Assembly: GCA_947683425.1 (NCBI GenBank)
Contig: CANTUQ010000073.1
Coordinates: 9,024,501-9,088,500, forward strand
Source of the DNA: Excoecaria cochinchinensis
Taxonomy: Eukaryota; Streptophyta; Magnoliopsida; Malpighiales; Euphorbiaceae
Reading direction: 5' to 3'
Length of the DNA stretch: 64,000 nt
The position numbers were made by a program, and so were the translations under genes. This document shows, in pieces, positions 1 through 11,464 of the stretch. Within the stretch, counting starts at the first letter, position 1, and every line of letters starts with the position of its first letter. A model generated the notes under the pieces. The model searched no databases, had not been told where the DNA came from, and saw only the letters and a program-made list of their open reading frames with translations.

Positions 1-195
1 GGTAAGATTCGCGATGGTCTCCCGTAACTTTTGTTATATATTACACGTCATACATCATACGTCATATGTTATATGAAAGTGTTAGAGTGGCCCTTTGGGG
101 TCATTCCTCAGTGTATTGCAGTGGGACTTTGGGGCCCATGTACCGTATATCTAGTTTGCAGATTTTCTGCTGAGATTGTCATAGGGGCATGATTG

Positions 196-280
196 TAAAA
201 TGATCTAAAATGCAGAAAGTAAAATGATAAAATGTAAAATGATCTAAAATGCAGAAAGTAAAATGATAAAATGTAAAATG
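196..280. repeat. 39-bp direct duplication in the leftmost LTR
   Basis: A 39-bp unit beginning TGATCTAAAATGCAG occurs at about 201 and again at 240, almost unchanged. It lies in a wider tract (190-640) of short AAAATGTAAAATGA-like words. Confidence 0.8.
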
Positions 281-774
281 ATATAAGACATAGTGATGAA
301 ATGTAATATGATATAACGTAAAACGACCTAATGTAATATGACATAATGTAGCATGTAAAAGAAATTATGTGAAAGGACATAATGTAATATGTAAAAGCCT
401 AATATGTAAAAGCATAATATGCCAAAGTATAACATGTAACAAGCCATAATGTCACATGACATAATATGTAAAAAGTATAATGAATAAAAGCATAGTGAAT
501 AAAAAGCCTAAGTGTAACAAGCAGAATCGTAAAATGATATGATTTTGTCAAAAGTAAAATGACATAAAGTAAAATGATTTGAAAATGTGAAAAGTAATAT
601 GGAAATGAGTGTTTATACGAAAATGGACTTAAATGAAAGAAAGTAAAAGTTTGGGGCCAAAATGGTAATTTACCCAAATTCATAAGCCAAACGGGTCATA
701 ATGATGAAAATGTAAAAAGTATAGTGAAAAAGGAGAAATTAAAGGAAAAAGGACTTACATGAAAATAATTAAAA

Positions 775-1640
775 AGTTTAAGGACTAAAACGTAATTTAC
801 CGCAGAAATAATTAGTCGTGAAATTAATTAGTAAATTATAAGTTAAGAAGTGGTTAAATGTGAAAATATAATAAGTAAAAAATGAAATTGTAAGTAAATA
901 TCAAATGGAGGGTAATACTGTAATTTGATAAAAGTTAGGGGCCAATCTGTAATTGAGGGTAAAAGTAAGTTAACAAGTGACGCGTAAATGAAAAGTGAAA
1001 TTAAAGTAACAGTCCCGTAAAGAATCCAAAGTTTAGGGACTAAAATGTAATTTGACGTGAAAATGACAATGTAAGGACTAATATGTATTTGTACATCAAA
1101 GAGCGAATTAAATATGGAAAATAAGTTAACTAGTGGCATTTTCATAAATAACGTCAAAAGAAGGGCAAAAATGTTATTTGCCTTAAAATTGACAAAATAG
1201 GGACCAAACGATAATTTGTACATGAAATGATAAGTGAAATGAATAAAAATGATAAAATGAATGATTAATGAATTTAAATGCAATGTAAAGATGTAATATG
1301 AACTAATATGTAAAATGATTATGAAAGTAATAAGTCAGGGACTAAAACGTAAATTTATACGTCAAATGCAGAGAAGTGTACAAAGAATAGTGTTAGTGTG
1401 AGAATGGAGAAAATATGGTGATATGTGATTAAATGAGTGAAGAGATAAGCTAATAAGGACTAAAATGAAAGTTTGAGGACTACATGGTAATTTAGATGCC
1501 ATTAAGTAAATGAAAGTGATAATTGTGAATAAATGCAAAAGAGTAAAAAAAAATAGTGATTTAGGTAAAAGAAAGAGTAATATGATAAGCACTGAATAAG
1601 TTAGGGATCAAGTCGTAATTTACCAATAAGAAGGGCAAAT
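775..1640 (+). repeat. Degenerate dispersed repeat, GGGACTAAAACGTAATTT-like
   Basis: Variants of AGGACTAAAACGTAATTTAC recur roughly every 60-150 bases (for example near 780, 1031, 1200, 1336, 1460 and 1605). Many start with AGGGAC or AGGAC and end in TAATTTRCC. They look like an old, decayed tandem array inside the LTR. No function can be read from them. Confidence 0.55.
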
Positions 1641-1766
1641 AAGAGATTATAGTGTAAAGTGATACTGAGTGAGTGATGTAAATGAAATTAAGAAAGTAAT
1701 TAAGTATAGAATGTTTGGTGCATGTGTGTGCCTTAGTTAGCATTGGAAATTATTAGATTCGTAATC

Positions 1767-1819
1767 ACCACTAAGCATACTTAATGCTCAGCACGTAGTT
1801 TATTTGATTGCGTGTAGGT
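1767..1819 (+). other. Diverged Tekay LTR double hairpin
   Basis: CCACTAAGCAT...ATGCTCAGCACG followed by GCGTGTAGGT is a weakened copy of the paired stem-loop found in the other Tekay-like LTRs. It supports the clade and orientation of this LTR. Confidence 0.5.
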
Positions 1820-2412
1820 ACCGAGTAAGGCGTCTGCGGAGCAAGCAGACTATCGACTTGGAGATCGGACTGGACCGCGAATTGAAGACAAGCATAGTAT
1901 GTGTATAGTACTAGAATGTATGCAAACATTTTGTATCATTAGAATAGTTATATGTAATGATAGATATTATTGTTTTGGATTCGCTATATGAATTGAACTG
2001 GAATGGATATAAGATATACTTGTTGTGCCCCTGAGTTGGGCTATGTATTGTTTGAATTGCAGGTTTTGGGTAGCTAACGTTATAGATGTTATGCTGTCCA
2101 ATTTTGATCGAATGAATAGTGTTAGTGGCATGTATATGTGTAATGGTCTAGTATTGAATATGTAATGAGTATTATGATGAATGTTATAGACTATTGAACA
2201 ACATGATAAGTTAAATGTAATGTCTGAACTGGATGTAATGAGAATTGTTAGTGATATGTGGAGTTAAAAAGATAAATGATTATATGAATTGAAGAATAAA
2301 TGATCTTATAAGTTAAAGAAAAAGAAAAAAAATTACCACATTTGTTATAAGCATCAATCAGACAGTAGTGCAGTGACAATATCCGTACCAATTGCAGGTA
2401 TGGGGCGTCACA

Positions 2413-2642
2413 CCTACAGTCCAAGCCATGGTACCAATCTATTATCGAGCCACTAAAGTAAGGCTGAAGTACTCAACCTTTTGCTTCCTTATAAGCATTG
2501 TGCCCTTCATTACTATCACATACTAGTTGATATGTGCCTTTGGGTCGGAAGTCCCATTGAACTTATGTAGGCCAAGCATCTTAAAACTGTGAGGAAATAC
2601 CTCTTCAAAGTCTAGGACCATATCTTCTAGGTCAATACCCTT
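2413..2642 (-). pseudogene. gag: TAT/Ogre-type gag, downstream exon-like fragment of host element H
   Basis: The minus strand encodes a capsid-like stretch with the order DLEDMVLDFEEVF...FKMLGLHKFNGTSDPKAH, then (after an in-frame stop) VIVMKGTM, KQKVEYFSL and IGTMAW. This order matches the gag copies at 15.2-15.5 kb and 23.6-23.8 kb (FKMPDMPNFDGTLDP, LVMKGT, KIEYFCL, WYHRLD). It is cut at the low end by the LTR ending at 2412. At the high end it is cut by the solo LTR that begins at 2643; the five bases 2638-2642 are that LTR's target duplication. The upstream half of the same gag is at 7805-8237. It is dead: interrupted twice and carrying at least one nonsense codon. Confidence 0.8.
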
Positions 2643-3044
2643 TGTAACACCCCTTACCGTACGTAGCAAATAGTATGATAACGCGGTCAGTTTGCGACGA
2701 TGAGTGGAGGATGCCACCGAACGACGCACACATGAAACAAAAGCACATAACAAAAATAGGATTATAAAATTTCTTCATTTCCAAAACACTTTCACATATG
2801 CGAATAATTAGGCTTACCACATTTCCCTACATAACACGTTCATTCAAATATTTAAACCTAATACTCAACATTTCTCATAAGTTACCTTCCACATTAATCA
2901 TATTACATACAAATTCTTTTATTACTAAAAATGATTCCATTTATATATAATTAATGAATACAAAATATATTAAAGGAACTCCTACAAAGTCGTTGGCCTC
3001 GACTGATGCAGACTGTCCTTGGTGACACCTCTATCTCTGAAACT

Positions 3045-3092
3045 TGCACGGATGAAACACCCGTGCTAAACATAAAATGTTTAGTGGGGAAA
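3045..3092 (-). other. Tekay LTR double hairpin in the solo LTR
   Basis: Read on the minus strand: CCCCACTAAACATTTTATG with TTTAGCACGGGTGTTTCATCC. It is the same paired stem-loop as in D, E and F. The Mutator-like element inserted directly beside it. Confidence 0.75.
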
Positions 3093-3096
3093 AACA

Positions 3097-4570
3097 GGGA
3101 CTTTTTTTATAAATAAGGTTTTTTAAAAAATTATTTAGAATTTTAGGTTTTGTTAAAAAGTATTTAGAATTATAGGCTGTTTTACATTTCTGCAGCACTT
3201 GAAATGGACACCCCATTTCCGCAGTACTTTGCTGCGAAAATGGGTATAATTTTTTTTTGTTTTTTGTAACTTTCCAAATATTGGAAAGCTGCCCAGTTTT
3301 TTTTATTTTATTTTTTTAATATTTTTGTTTTATTTTATTTTTAGGATAAAAAACTCTTGCTTTTATTAATATGCGTAAAATATTTTTTTACCCAATTTAA
3401 TAAATAGAATAATCTTTATTAATATGAAAAAAACTATTTTCATTTTACTTAATTTGATAAATAAGATAAAAAATTATAGATTAATAATAATTTATTAAAA
3501 TCTGAAATTAGTAATATTTTGTGCAATTAAAATAACTTAAAATATAAATAATACATTCATTATCTATATAATAAAAAATAATAATATTTTGTTTTAATAA
3601 AGTAATATATATATATTGATAATAATTATTTTTTTTTAAAATTCCATTTGGAAAAGCTGTTCACATTTTTTTAATTTTTAATTTTTTTGTTTTATTTTAT
3701 TTTTAGGGTAGAAAAAACTCTTACTTTTACTAATACACGTAAAATATTTTTTGATCCAATTTGATAATTAGGATAACCTTTTATTATTATGAAAAAAGTA
3801 TTTTTATTTCACTTAATTTGATAAATAGGATAAAAAAATTATAAGTTAATAATAATTTATTAGAATTTGAAATTAGTAATATTTTGTGCAATCAAAACAA
3901 GTCAAAATAGAAATAATACATTCATTATGTACAAAATCAAAAATAAATAATATTTTTTAATGAAATAATATATATACTAACAATAATGATTTTTTTTAAA
4001 TATATTAACAATAATGAATTTTTTTAATTTAAAAAAAAATAATTATTGTCAATATATATATTACATTATTAAAACAAAATATTATTATTTTTTATTATAT
4101 AGATAATGAATGTATTATTTATATTTTAAGTTATTTTGATTGCACAAAATATTACTAATTTCAAATTTTAATAAATTATTATTAATCTATATTTTTTTAT
4201 CCTATTTATTAAATTAAGTAAAATGAAAATAATGTTTTTCATATTAATAAAAGGTTATCCTATTTATCAAATTGGGTAAAAAAAATATTTCCGTGTATTA
4301 ATAAAAGCAAGAGTTTTTTATTCTAAAAATAAAATAAAACAAAATTATTAAAAAAATAAAATAAAATAAAATGGGCAGCTTTCCAATATTTGGAAAGTTG
4401 AAAAAAAAAAATTATAACCATTTCCATAGCAAAGTACTGCGAAAATGGGGTGTCCATTTCTGCAGCACTGTGCTGCGAAAATGTAAAACACCCCATAATT
4501 CTAAATACTTTTTAACAAACCCTAAAATTCTAAATATTTTTTTAAAAAACCTTATTTATAAAAAAGTCCC
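3097..4570. mobile_element. Non-autonomous Mutator-like foldback element
   Basis: The element begins GGGACTTTTTTTATAAATAAGG-like and ends with the reverse complement (CCTTATTTATAAAAAAGTCCC). It is flanked by an exact 9-bp duplication, GGAAAAACA, at 3088-3096 and 4571-4579. A 9-bp duplication is characteristic of Mutator-like elements. The two arms are very long, roughly 3097-3640 against 4030-4570, so the single strand could fold into one hairpin. The left side also holds a second, direct copy of the subterminal part (about 3645-3975), making three arm copies, two direct and one inverted. Each arm has a small internal palindrome of TTTCGCAGCAAAGTACTGC type. There is no transposase, so mobility would need an enzyme in trans. 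Confidence 0.9.
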
Positions 4571-6494
4571 GGAAAAACATGAGTTGAAAGACCACTCATA
4601 GTGGTCATCTATGCAAAACACATACATATGAAGAATACATATAACATAATGGTTAACATGTATAATTTCAATAAACATAATCATCAGAAATTACTTTTTA
4701 GAATTATGCTACCGAGTCATATTTCAAAAATTCATATATCACTTACTGACAATTTTTTTTCCTTTTATACATATAATGCCCGCATTTATCATACTCATAA
4801 GTTCATTTACACATAGAGTACAATTTCATTTACACATAGCGATCCATATAGGAATCCAGATTGTACTCTCAATTATAGACTTATAACTCATACTATACAC
4901 TTCATTATTCCTTTATTTATTTATTGCCCACATTAGAGTATAATAACACACAGGTACCCGAGGGTACTTTTACGTGTAAGGATTCAAAGGAAATCCCAAA
5001 ATAAACGCATAGGTGTACGATGCACATGTTCAGAATAATACATCAGTTATAATAATCATTATTTTCATGTGCATATGAAATGCTCATATCTATATTTCTT
5101 TCATTTAATAGTTGCCTGCATTACCAAGGTAGTGGATAACGGGTTGAAACAGATAGGTAACCGAGGGAACCTTTGCACAGAAGGATCCAATCCAGGATCT
5201 AAAAACACATAGAGATCCACAAAAAATCCAAACACGTATAAGGATCCACAACCGAAATCCAAATAGAGAAGGATTCACAACTAGAATCCAAACATATAAG
5301 CTACAGCAACAGAGGACTCTGTAGGCATGCCTATCTATCCACGACTCGACTAATGCAGGCTAATACTCATAATCGTGTCACATTCTTATACTTTTCATAT
5401 CATTATTGTAGTCATCACATAACCATACACATAACATGATCATATAATGATCATCACACTTCCAATTTATTGTATATGGTTTTCATATAATATTCTCAAT
5501 GTTTACTAATCAAACAAGGAATCCTTCATAATACTTGTTACAAATTCAAGTAATGTATTAGAATAACCTCTTAAACATTTTATAACCATTTAACCTTACC
5601 CTTGTATGTTCATATTAATCATCAATTGTTATGAATATACATATGTATATACTCATTCTTATAGTATTTGTATCAATGTCAAACATACATTCACAATCAT
5701 TCATTATGAACTTATAGTGATCATATACATTTAAACTTCTTGTCACATAGTCAACTTGCAATACTCTTTAGTATGTCTTATTAAACAGAAGTATCTTCCA
5801 TATTATCATTTTATTTCTCTCTACAACTACCTTGACATTCCATGTTATCTTATATATGCTCAATACATATATTCACTTATGTTATTTAATAATATTAAAT
5901 AAATAGCTTAATCATTCCAAACAATTTCAGGCTCTATTTAACAAGAAATTTAGCATTTAATACTTAATTATTTACATAATATTCTCATTAATACTTTATA
6001 ATTTCAATTCTATTGACATGTATTCATGATGATAGTCGTGCTTAATATTACTCAAATCATAATTATTGTCAATTGACCAACTCATTTAATAAGCATGCAT
6101 ACATTCAAAGTTGTACCATTTCATACGGACTCATGCAGACATATCTTTACACATACATATACACATATATATATACACACACATTAATGCCAAATTATTT
6201 AATATTAATTCAATACCAATACCCACATACATATATCAAACTTATCAAGTTAGCAAGTTATAACATAGTTACATTACATATAAATATTCAATATGGCATA
6301 CCAAATCATAACATCTAAATATACCTTTAAATCCTTCATTAATTATTAAAAATCATAACTCTATTAGATTATATTCCAATTATTTACCACTCTTTTATCC
6401 ATTACATAACCCTAAACATGCATCAGATAAGTCCCAAAAAGTATCAGTGAAGTTCAGGTTTAATTCAGGAAGAAAAATATATCATATTGTCAAA

Positions 6495-6595
6495 ACAGGG
6501 GTAAGGGACGGCCACACCAGAGGGATGGGCATCCCTCACTTGGCCTGCCTATCCCTCACCAAATGGGCCATAAGGGACGGGCTATCCTAAGGTAA
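6495..6595. repeat. GC-rich inverted-repeat islet in the solo LTR
   Basis: In otherwise AT-rich sequence there are nested inverted words: AGGGATGGGCATCCCT, and GTAAGGGACGG against its partner GGGACGGGC. The islet lies about 1.25 kb from the LTR start, the same relative place where E and F carry their CGCGAG dyad arrays, but its sequence is different. Confidence 0.6.
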
Positions 6596-7804
6596 TTCTA
6601 GAAACCAACTCTTTTTCACCCAAATAGATTGCAAACTCAATTTACACATCCAAAATCAGATAGCAAAAATCATTTTTAGCCAAAGTGGTCTTATAAAAAT
6701 TAATGCTTAGGATGTTAAATTTCTAATGGCATAAATTTCAAGTCATTTGGAGCTGTAACCAAAGAGATATTCCTAAAAATGTCTACGTTGCTCCAAAGAC
6801 ACACCTAAAGAATTTAGCTACTGCAATGGGCCATTTTGACACCCTTAGAGTCAGAAATAAATTATGGCTATTTATAAGACTTTTATAGACATAGATGTCT
6901 TAACACAACTAGAATCATACACTTTGGAGTTATAAAACTCAACTTATGATTAAAATAGTCACAGGAGGTCAATGTAATCCTCTAGATAGAATTTACCATT
7001 CTTAGCTTAACAAGCTCTAATTCAACCAATTCAACACATCTAGCTACCAAATTCAATTATAAACATCATAAAGCATATATATAAACTTTGGAATATGCAA
7101 TTCATCATTCACATAATCAAAACATATAAATTCCCAAACCTCTTTCTCCTTTGCTCCTACTTGATTTACTTTGTGCTACCTTCACCCACTTTCTCATTTT
7201 CTTTAGATGGACAAGCCTTCTCCTCTACAAATTATTTCCAATTTTTGAGAATTGAATTTAGAAATTAAAATCTCAAATCAAACCATGATGAGAAGAGGAA
7301 GAAAACTTTATCAAAATTCTTACCTTAAACTTGCAAGAACACTAACACAACTTAACTAATTTGAAGTACACTTGAACAACACTTTAATAGAAGATTTGTG
7401 TACAAAAATTAAGAAGATGAAGATGAAAAATTGCAGATTTCTTTCTCTCCTTAAGTGGTCAGCTAAAGCTAGGTGGGGAAAGCCAAACTCCACCTCTTCA
7501 CTCTATTTATATATTCATGCAACTATAATGTTGGCTTAACTTCCACATGACACTTGTTTTCCACTCACACTCACTTAACTTAATTAATCACTCACTCAAT
7601 TTAATTAATCCATCATTAACACTTAATCATAAAAATATCCATTTAGCCACTTAACTTATTTCATTTATGCAATTAAGTCCTTCTTGAATTTTTCAATTAA
7701 ACCGGTTAAGTCCTTAACACACTTACTTCACCAATTTCACAACTTAGACCACTCTGGTTCCTTAAGAATATGCAATACGACTAGTTACAAGTTGGGGCTT
7801 TACA

Positions 7805-8237
7805 CCCTTACTAAAGGAGATTACCTTAGCAATTACCTCGAGCTTGGCTCCCAACTTCTTGACTACAAAGTCCTTTACCTTGGGCACCTTTCTTCTTGCA
7901 GTTTGAGACCTAAATGACTTATCCACCTTACTATCTATAAAGTTTAACTCGGTATCATCTGGATATCATCTTTATTATTTTTGTGATCAACTAACATGGC
8001 TTTTTTACCCACTTCCCTACTGCTAGCAGCTGGTTGAGGTACAGCCAGGGTAATAGTAAAAGTCTCCTTAGGATTCACTATAGTGGCAGCTGGTACCATA
8101 GGCGGCATACTAGAACTGGTAGCTAAATTAGCAAACAAATGCACAACCATTGCCATCACCTTCCTATCAAAATCGTCAAACTGCTTATCCAAATTCTTAA
8201 GGCCAATTGAAGTTAGAGGTGTAATAAGATCTACCAT
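7805..8237 (-). pseudogene. gag: TAT/Ogre-type gag, upstream fragment of host element H
   Basis: The minus strand from an ATG at about 8237 reads MVDLITPLTSIG, then a heptad-like helix (LDKQFDDFDRKVMAMVVHLF). This corresponds to the N-terminus of the other TAT gags here (EEVGRRLEEFENRMMAMMGNL at 23.2 kb). A proline-rich linker and a Lys-rich stretch follow. The first frame stops at about 7944; a second frame continues to the solo-LTR insertion and would run on into 2642-2413. By family knowledge it is the capsid precursor of a TAT retrotransposon. It is inactive through frameshift and two insertions. Confidence 0.7.
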
Positions 8238-9051
8238 ATTTGCCTAAATTGGTTAAACCAAACTGCATTTCCTTATATCAATTGGACCCCTGAACCACCT
8301 TGGAGATGATTAATCTATAGTTGCTGCAAAAAAAAATTATTAAAATGCTGTATGATGGTGATGCATATGCATGATCGTGTGATGCAACAATGAGGACCAC
8401 ATATAAGTCCTCCCAACCTTTTACTCCCACACATTTGGTCAAGTAGTCTCTATCCTAGGTGGGCTTGATCTACAAGTTAACATGGGACCCAGTAGACACG
8501 TATAGTGCATGGTGAAAATTCGACGGCATAACATTTTTTTTTATTAAAGGCATATATATAAAAATGCCCAACTTTGTTTAGGAAGGTTCAACCGAACCAG
8601 GATGCATACACAAGCCCATCCTAATTATAAAAAGGCCTAATGGGCTTAGGATAAACATCCTAATATGTTTGAATGCTTAACAAACCAAGGCCCGCATCAC
8701 ACACAATATACATTATTATGGAGCTTATCAGCTAACTTAATAAAAGCATCTATGCCATTACATGGGCTTTAGTCAAGGTATATAACTTTAAGGCTATTGA
8801 AGCATGATACCTACCAAACGATCTAGCCCATCACGAGCATAATGACCATTTGGGTCACCATTTGATATACCATACGGCATGAGGTTTGGACCAATGATTA
8901 TCTCTAACATGCCCCCAGAAAAAATGAAGATAGGTGTGTGCTTTGAGAATGCATCAAGGTAAAAGAGGGATGCCTAATGTATTCTATGGCCATGGCATAA
9001 TTCTAATGAAAATTTCAAAGAAATATAAAAGTTCGTAATCCAAGACCTATG
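8238..9051 (-). other. Untranslated leader of TAT element H
   Basis: This aligns by eye with the leader of B (15831-16749) and, inverted, with that of C (22169-23189). Shared landmarks include the CCTAGGTGGGCTTGAT and ACATGGGACCCAGTAGACRC blocks and GGTTTGGACCAATGATTATC. It is cut at 9051 by insertion of element B. The last bases (CTATG, 9047-9051) form the target duplication with CTATA at 19047-19051, and the leader then resumes at 19052. No gene is seen. Confidence 0.75.
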
Positions 9052-10177
9052 TGTGACGCGTGTCGGACCCGACCGCTTCTCGGGATGCCCGCTTTTAGGG
9101 CCCGATAGGGTTAGCATCTTTTGATATTGGGGAACATGAGATATTTTGGAATCCTTACCCAATAGAACATTGGGAAAGTTCATCTAATCCCATGAAACCT
9201 TTTGACACCTTTGAGGTATTTTGGAGTCGCCACCCAATTTACAAGAATTTGGGAAAGTTCGTCTAACTTTGGGGTCTAAACCAGAGAAGGATTCAGAACT
9301 TTACTCTGATTAATGTCTTGTTTAATTATAAATGGATTTTTAATTTTAAAATTTCATCCCTCTCCTCACGCGGTCATGCATTAAAATTAAAGCGCAAATC
9401 AAGCACTGAAAGAAAGCAGTAAAGCGGTAAAGAAAGCGGTAAAATAAAGCAAACCACAAAAAATAAAAGAGAGATAAGATTGGGACAAAATACAATGACA
9501 AAAAATACAATCCCCCAAATAAAATCAAACAAAATGTAAATAATAAAATCAAATGAATAAATAAGCATTCATAAATCGGGATATTTATTTAGGATAGGAA
9601 CATTGGTTCTTTCATGTTCACTTTAGAAAATCGAAGAGTTGTTTTTATGCATCATTAGGAAAATTGGGATGAATTATCCCATTTTGAGAAAATTAACTAT
9701 TCTTTTTAAAAGTGAGCTTTATTGGTTGAAATTAGGATATTGGTCCAATTTTATTAGAAAAAAATCCAATTTATTAATATAAATTTTTTTTGTGATTTTT
9801 AGTTAACGTGCATAAAATAAACTAAACCTATTACATGTTACAGAATAAAAACAAATAAAAGCGAAATGAGAAAAAAAATAATAAAAGTGAAAAAATCCAA
9901 TCACAATGGCGTCTTTAAATCTCCATGGGCTCCCATTTGGTATAGAAAATGCTCACAAAAAAAGTATTGAAATAAAAACACAAATAAAAATAATGTTAGT
10001 AAATAGCACATAAAATAATAAATATGAATTAAAATAAATAAAATAAAATACATTATGAGTGACAAACTAATTAAATGACATAATGAAATAAATAACTTAT
10101 CATTAATTCATCATACATAAAAACATAAATAATAACAATAACAATAACAATAATAATAATAAACAAATAATAAACAA

Positions 10178-10232
<55 letters not shown>

Positions 10233-11301
10233 CAACAACAACAACATTAATAATAATATTAACAATAAACAATAAAAACAATAATACTAATAGTAAATAA
10301 TAATAATAATAAAAAAGAAGATGAATAATCAAGTAAGAGGAAAAGAAATAAAATAAATAAATCATGTTAAAGAATGTTAATCTATGAACAAAATTACACA
10401 AAAAAAAACAATAATAGCTCTAAAAAAATCTACATGATTAATAATTGATTATAAACAAAATATTAACAAAAATGAAATTCAAAATTGAACCCATAATACT
10501 TACCCTCAGATTTGGATTTGATTAATGAAGACAAATGATAATTTTCTTGTCTTAATTTGCAAAAACAAGATTAGAAAAATAAAATTTTTAAAAGAAAATA
10601 TTTTTCTCAAAAACAAAAAATTAATTTTTTTGTCTCAAGAAAAAATTATTAAAAAAGAAGAAAATTCTTAAGAACAAAAGAATTGATCTTTTTGTCTCAA
10701 GAATTCTCTTATAAATATTCACTTAAAAACTTAGAAAAAAATGCCCTTGAAAAAGAAGAAGAGAAACAATTTTTTGCCAAAAAAAAATCCACCAAATTCT
10801 CTCTCCAAAACCATTTTATATCTCCAAAATAAAATTAGATTTTTAGAAGAAAATTAAATTAATTTAATTCCCCTTAAACACTAAAAACTGAAGAATTTTA
10901 AAGGTCCAAAGAAGAAAAAATGTTTTAAAAATAAATTCCCCAAAAAAAATGAGAAAAGGCCTCAAAATATTAAATTTGGCCAAAAAACAGCCCCAGGGGC
11001 GTCAGACAGACGAGGGAGCACGCGTGCTGCACGCTCCGGCCTGCCTGCGTGCGAGGGGCGCCTGCCATCGTACGCCTGCGACCTCAACTGGCCGAATCTT
11101 TTTTTTTTTAAATAATCTTAACTAGAACATTATAATTTCCAACCTCTTTTTTAAATTTTTAAAATATTTTTTATTTATTTAAAAAAAAATAAATTTGACA
11201 AGGAAACTACCACTTCTAACTCTTTTTTTGCTTATAAATAGGCATCTAACTTCATCATTGGGTAATCCTGATCTGGGCTGTCTCGGGACCCGGTGTCTAG
11301 A
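9052..11301 (-). repeat. 3' LTR of TAT element B
   Basis: On the minus strand it starts TCTAGACACCGGGTCCCGAG (the terminal TG has changed to TC) and ends CGCGTCACA. It matches the LTR at 16769-19046 block by block, including the AAT microsatellite, the GC-rich islet near 11000-11090 and the TATTTAGG...GGAACATTGG block. Upstream of it on the minus strand is the 3' UTR with a purine-rich AAAAATTGGAGG tract, as expected for a 3' LTR. Confidence 0.85.
10130..10320. repeat. (AAT)n microsatellite in TAT LTR
   Basis: About 190 bp of AAT/AAC/ATT trinucleotides. The counterpart in the 5' LTR is at about 17865-18100. It creates spurious Leu/Ile-only open frames on the minus strand. Confidence 0.95.
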
Positions 11302-11464
11302 GTTACCTCCAATTTTTGGGAGGCTAGTGTATGGGTGCCTAGGTGAGCCAAAATTCAGAGAAAGGAAAGAAGCGCGTACCTGAGGCGGCTACCTTTCTGC
11401 TGCTATGAGAAGAAAATCATCTCTTTAAGTCACCATCTAGACTGTGGGGTGATTGTCTTCCTTC

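Larger units (their letters stand above)
1..2412 (+). mobile_element. 3' part of a Tekay-like LTR inserted in TAT gag
   Basis: The stretch ends in GGGGCGTCACA, and the next base resumes minus-strand TAT gag coding sequence, so 2412 is an LTR-type boundary. Around 1767-1819 it carries a diverged form of the CCACTAAGC / CAGCACG...CGTGTAGGT double hairpin that sits near the 3' end of the other Tekay-like LTRs here, which gives plus orientation. The left end lies outside the window, so it is unknown whether this is a solo LTR or part of a longer element. The sequence is AT-rich and has no credible coding region; the reverse-strand open frames are low-complexity. Confidence 0.7.
2643..7804 (-). 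mobile_element. Solo Tekay-like LTR with CCCTT target duplication
   Basis: On the minus strand it starts TGTAAAGCCCC and ends GGGGTGTTACA. It is bracketed by CCCTT at 2638-2642 and 7805-7809. Removing it together with one CCCTT copy brings the two halves of the TAT gag back into one reading frame, which is strong support for the boundaries. The Tekay double hairpin lies on the minus strand at about 3045-3090, near the 3' end as expected. There is no internal region, so this is a solo LTR formed by LTR-LTR recombination. It is 5162 bp including a 1474-bp nested Mutator-like insertion, so the LTR itself was about 3.7 kb, longer than those of D, E and F. No coding capacity is visible; bases 4580-7790 are AT-rich LTR sequence. 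Confidence 0.88.

Noticed and set aside
108..1743. Several minus-strand open frames rich in Tyr, Ser, Ile, Phe
   Set aside because: Low-complexity AT-rich LTR sequence; repeats of AAAATGTAAA read on the reverse strand.
10071..10401. Leu/Ile/Tyr/Val-only open frames (also 17811-18174 and 20666-21074)
   Set aside because: They are translations of AAT/TTA/CTA microsatellites in TAT LTRs; no start context, no composition typical of a protein.
9052..11301. Idea that two TAT internal regions share this LTR, as in the Athila case
   Set aside because: The flank at 9047-9051 matches that at 19047-19051, and both outer sides are one interrupted older leader. Element B is therefore a normal two-LTR insertion.
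11195..11383. A 62-residue open frame whose relative is found inverted at 29574-29762
   Set aside because: It runs antisense across the UTR/LTR junction of two related TAT copies. Shared ancestry of the DNA explains the similarity, and nothing suggests translation.
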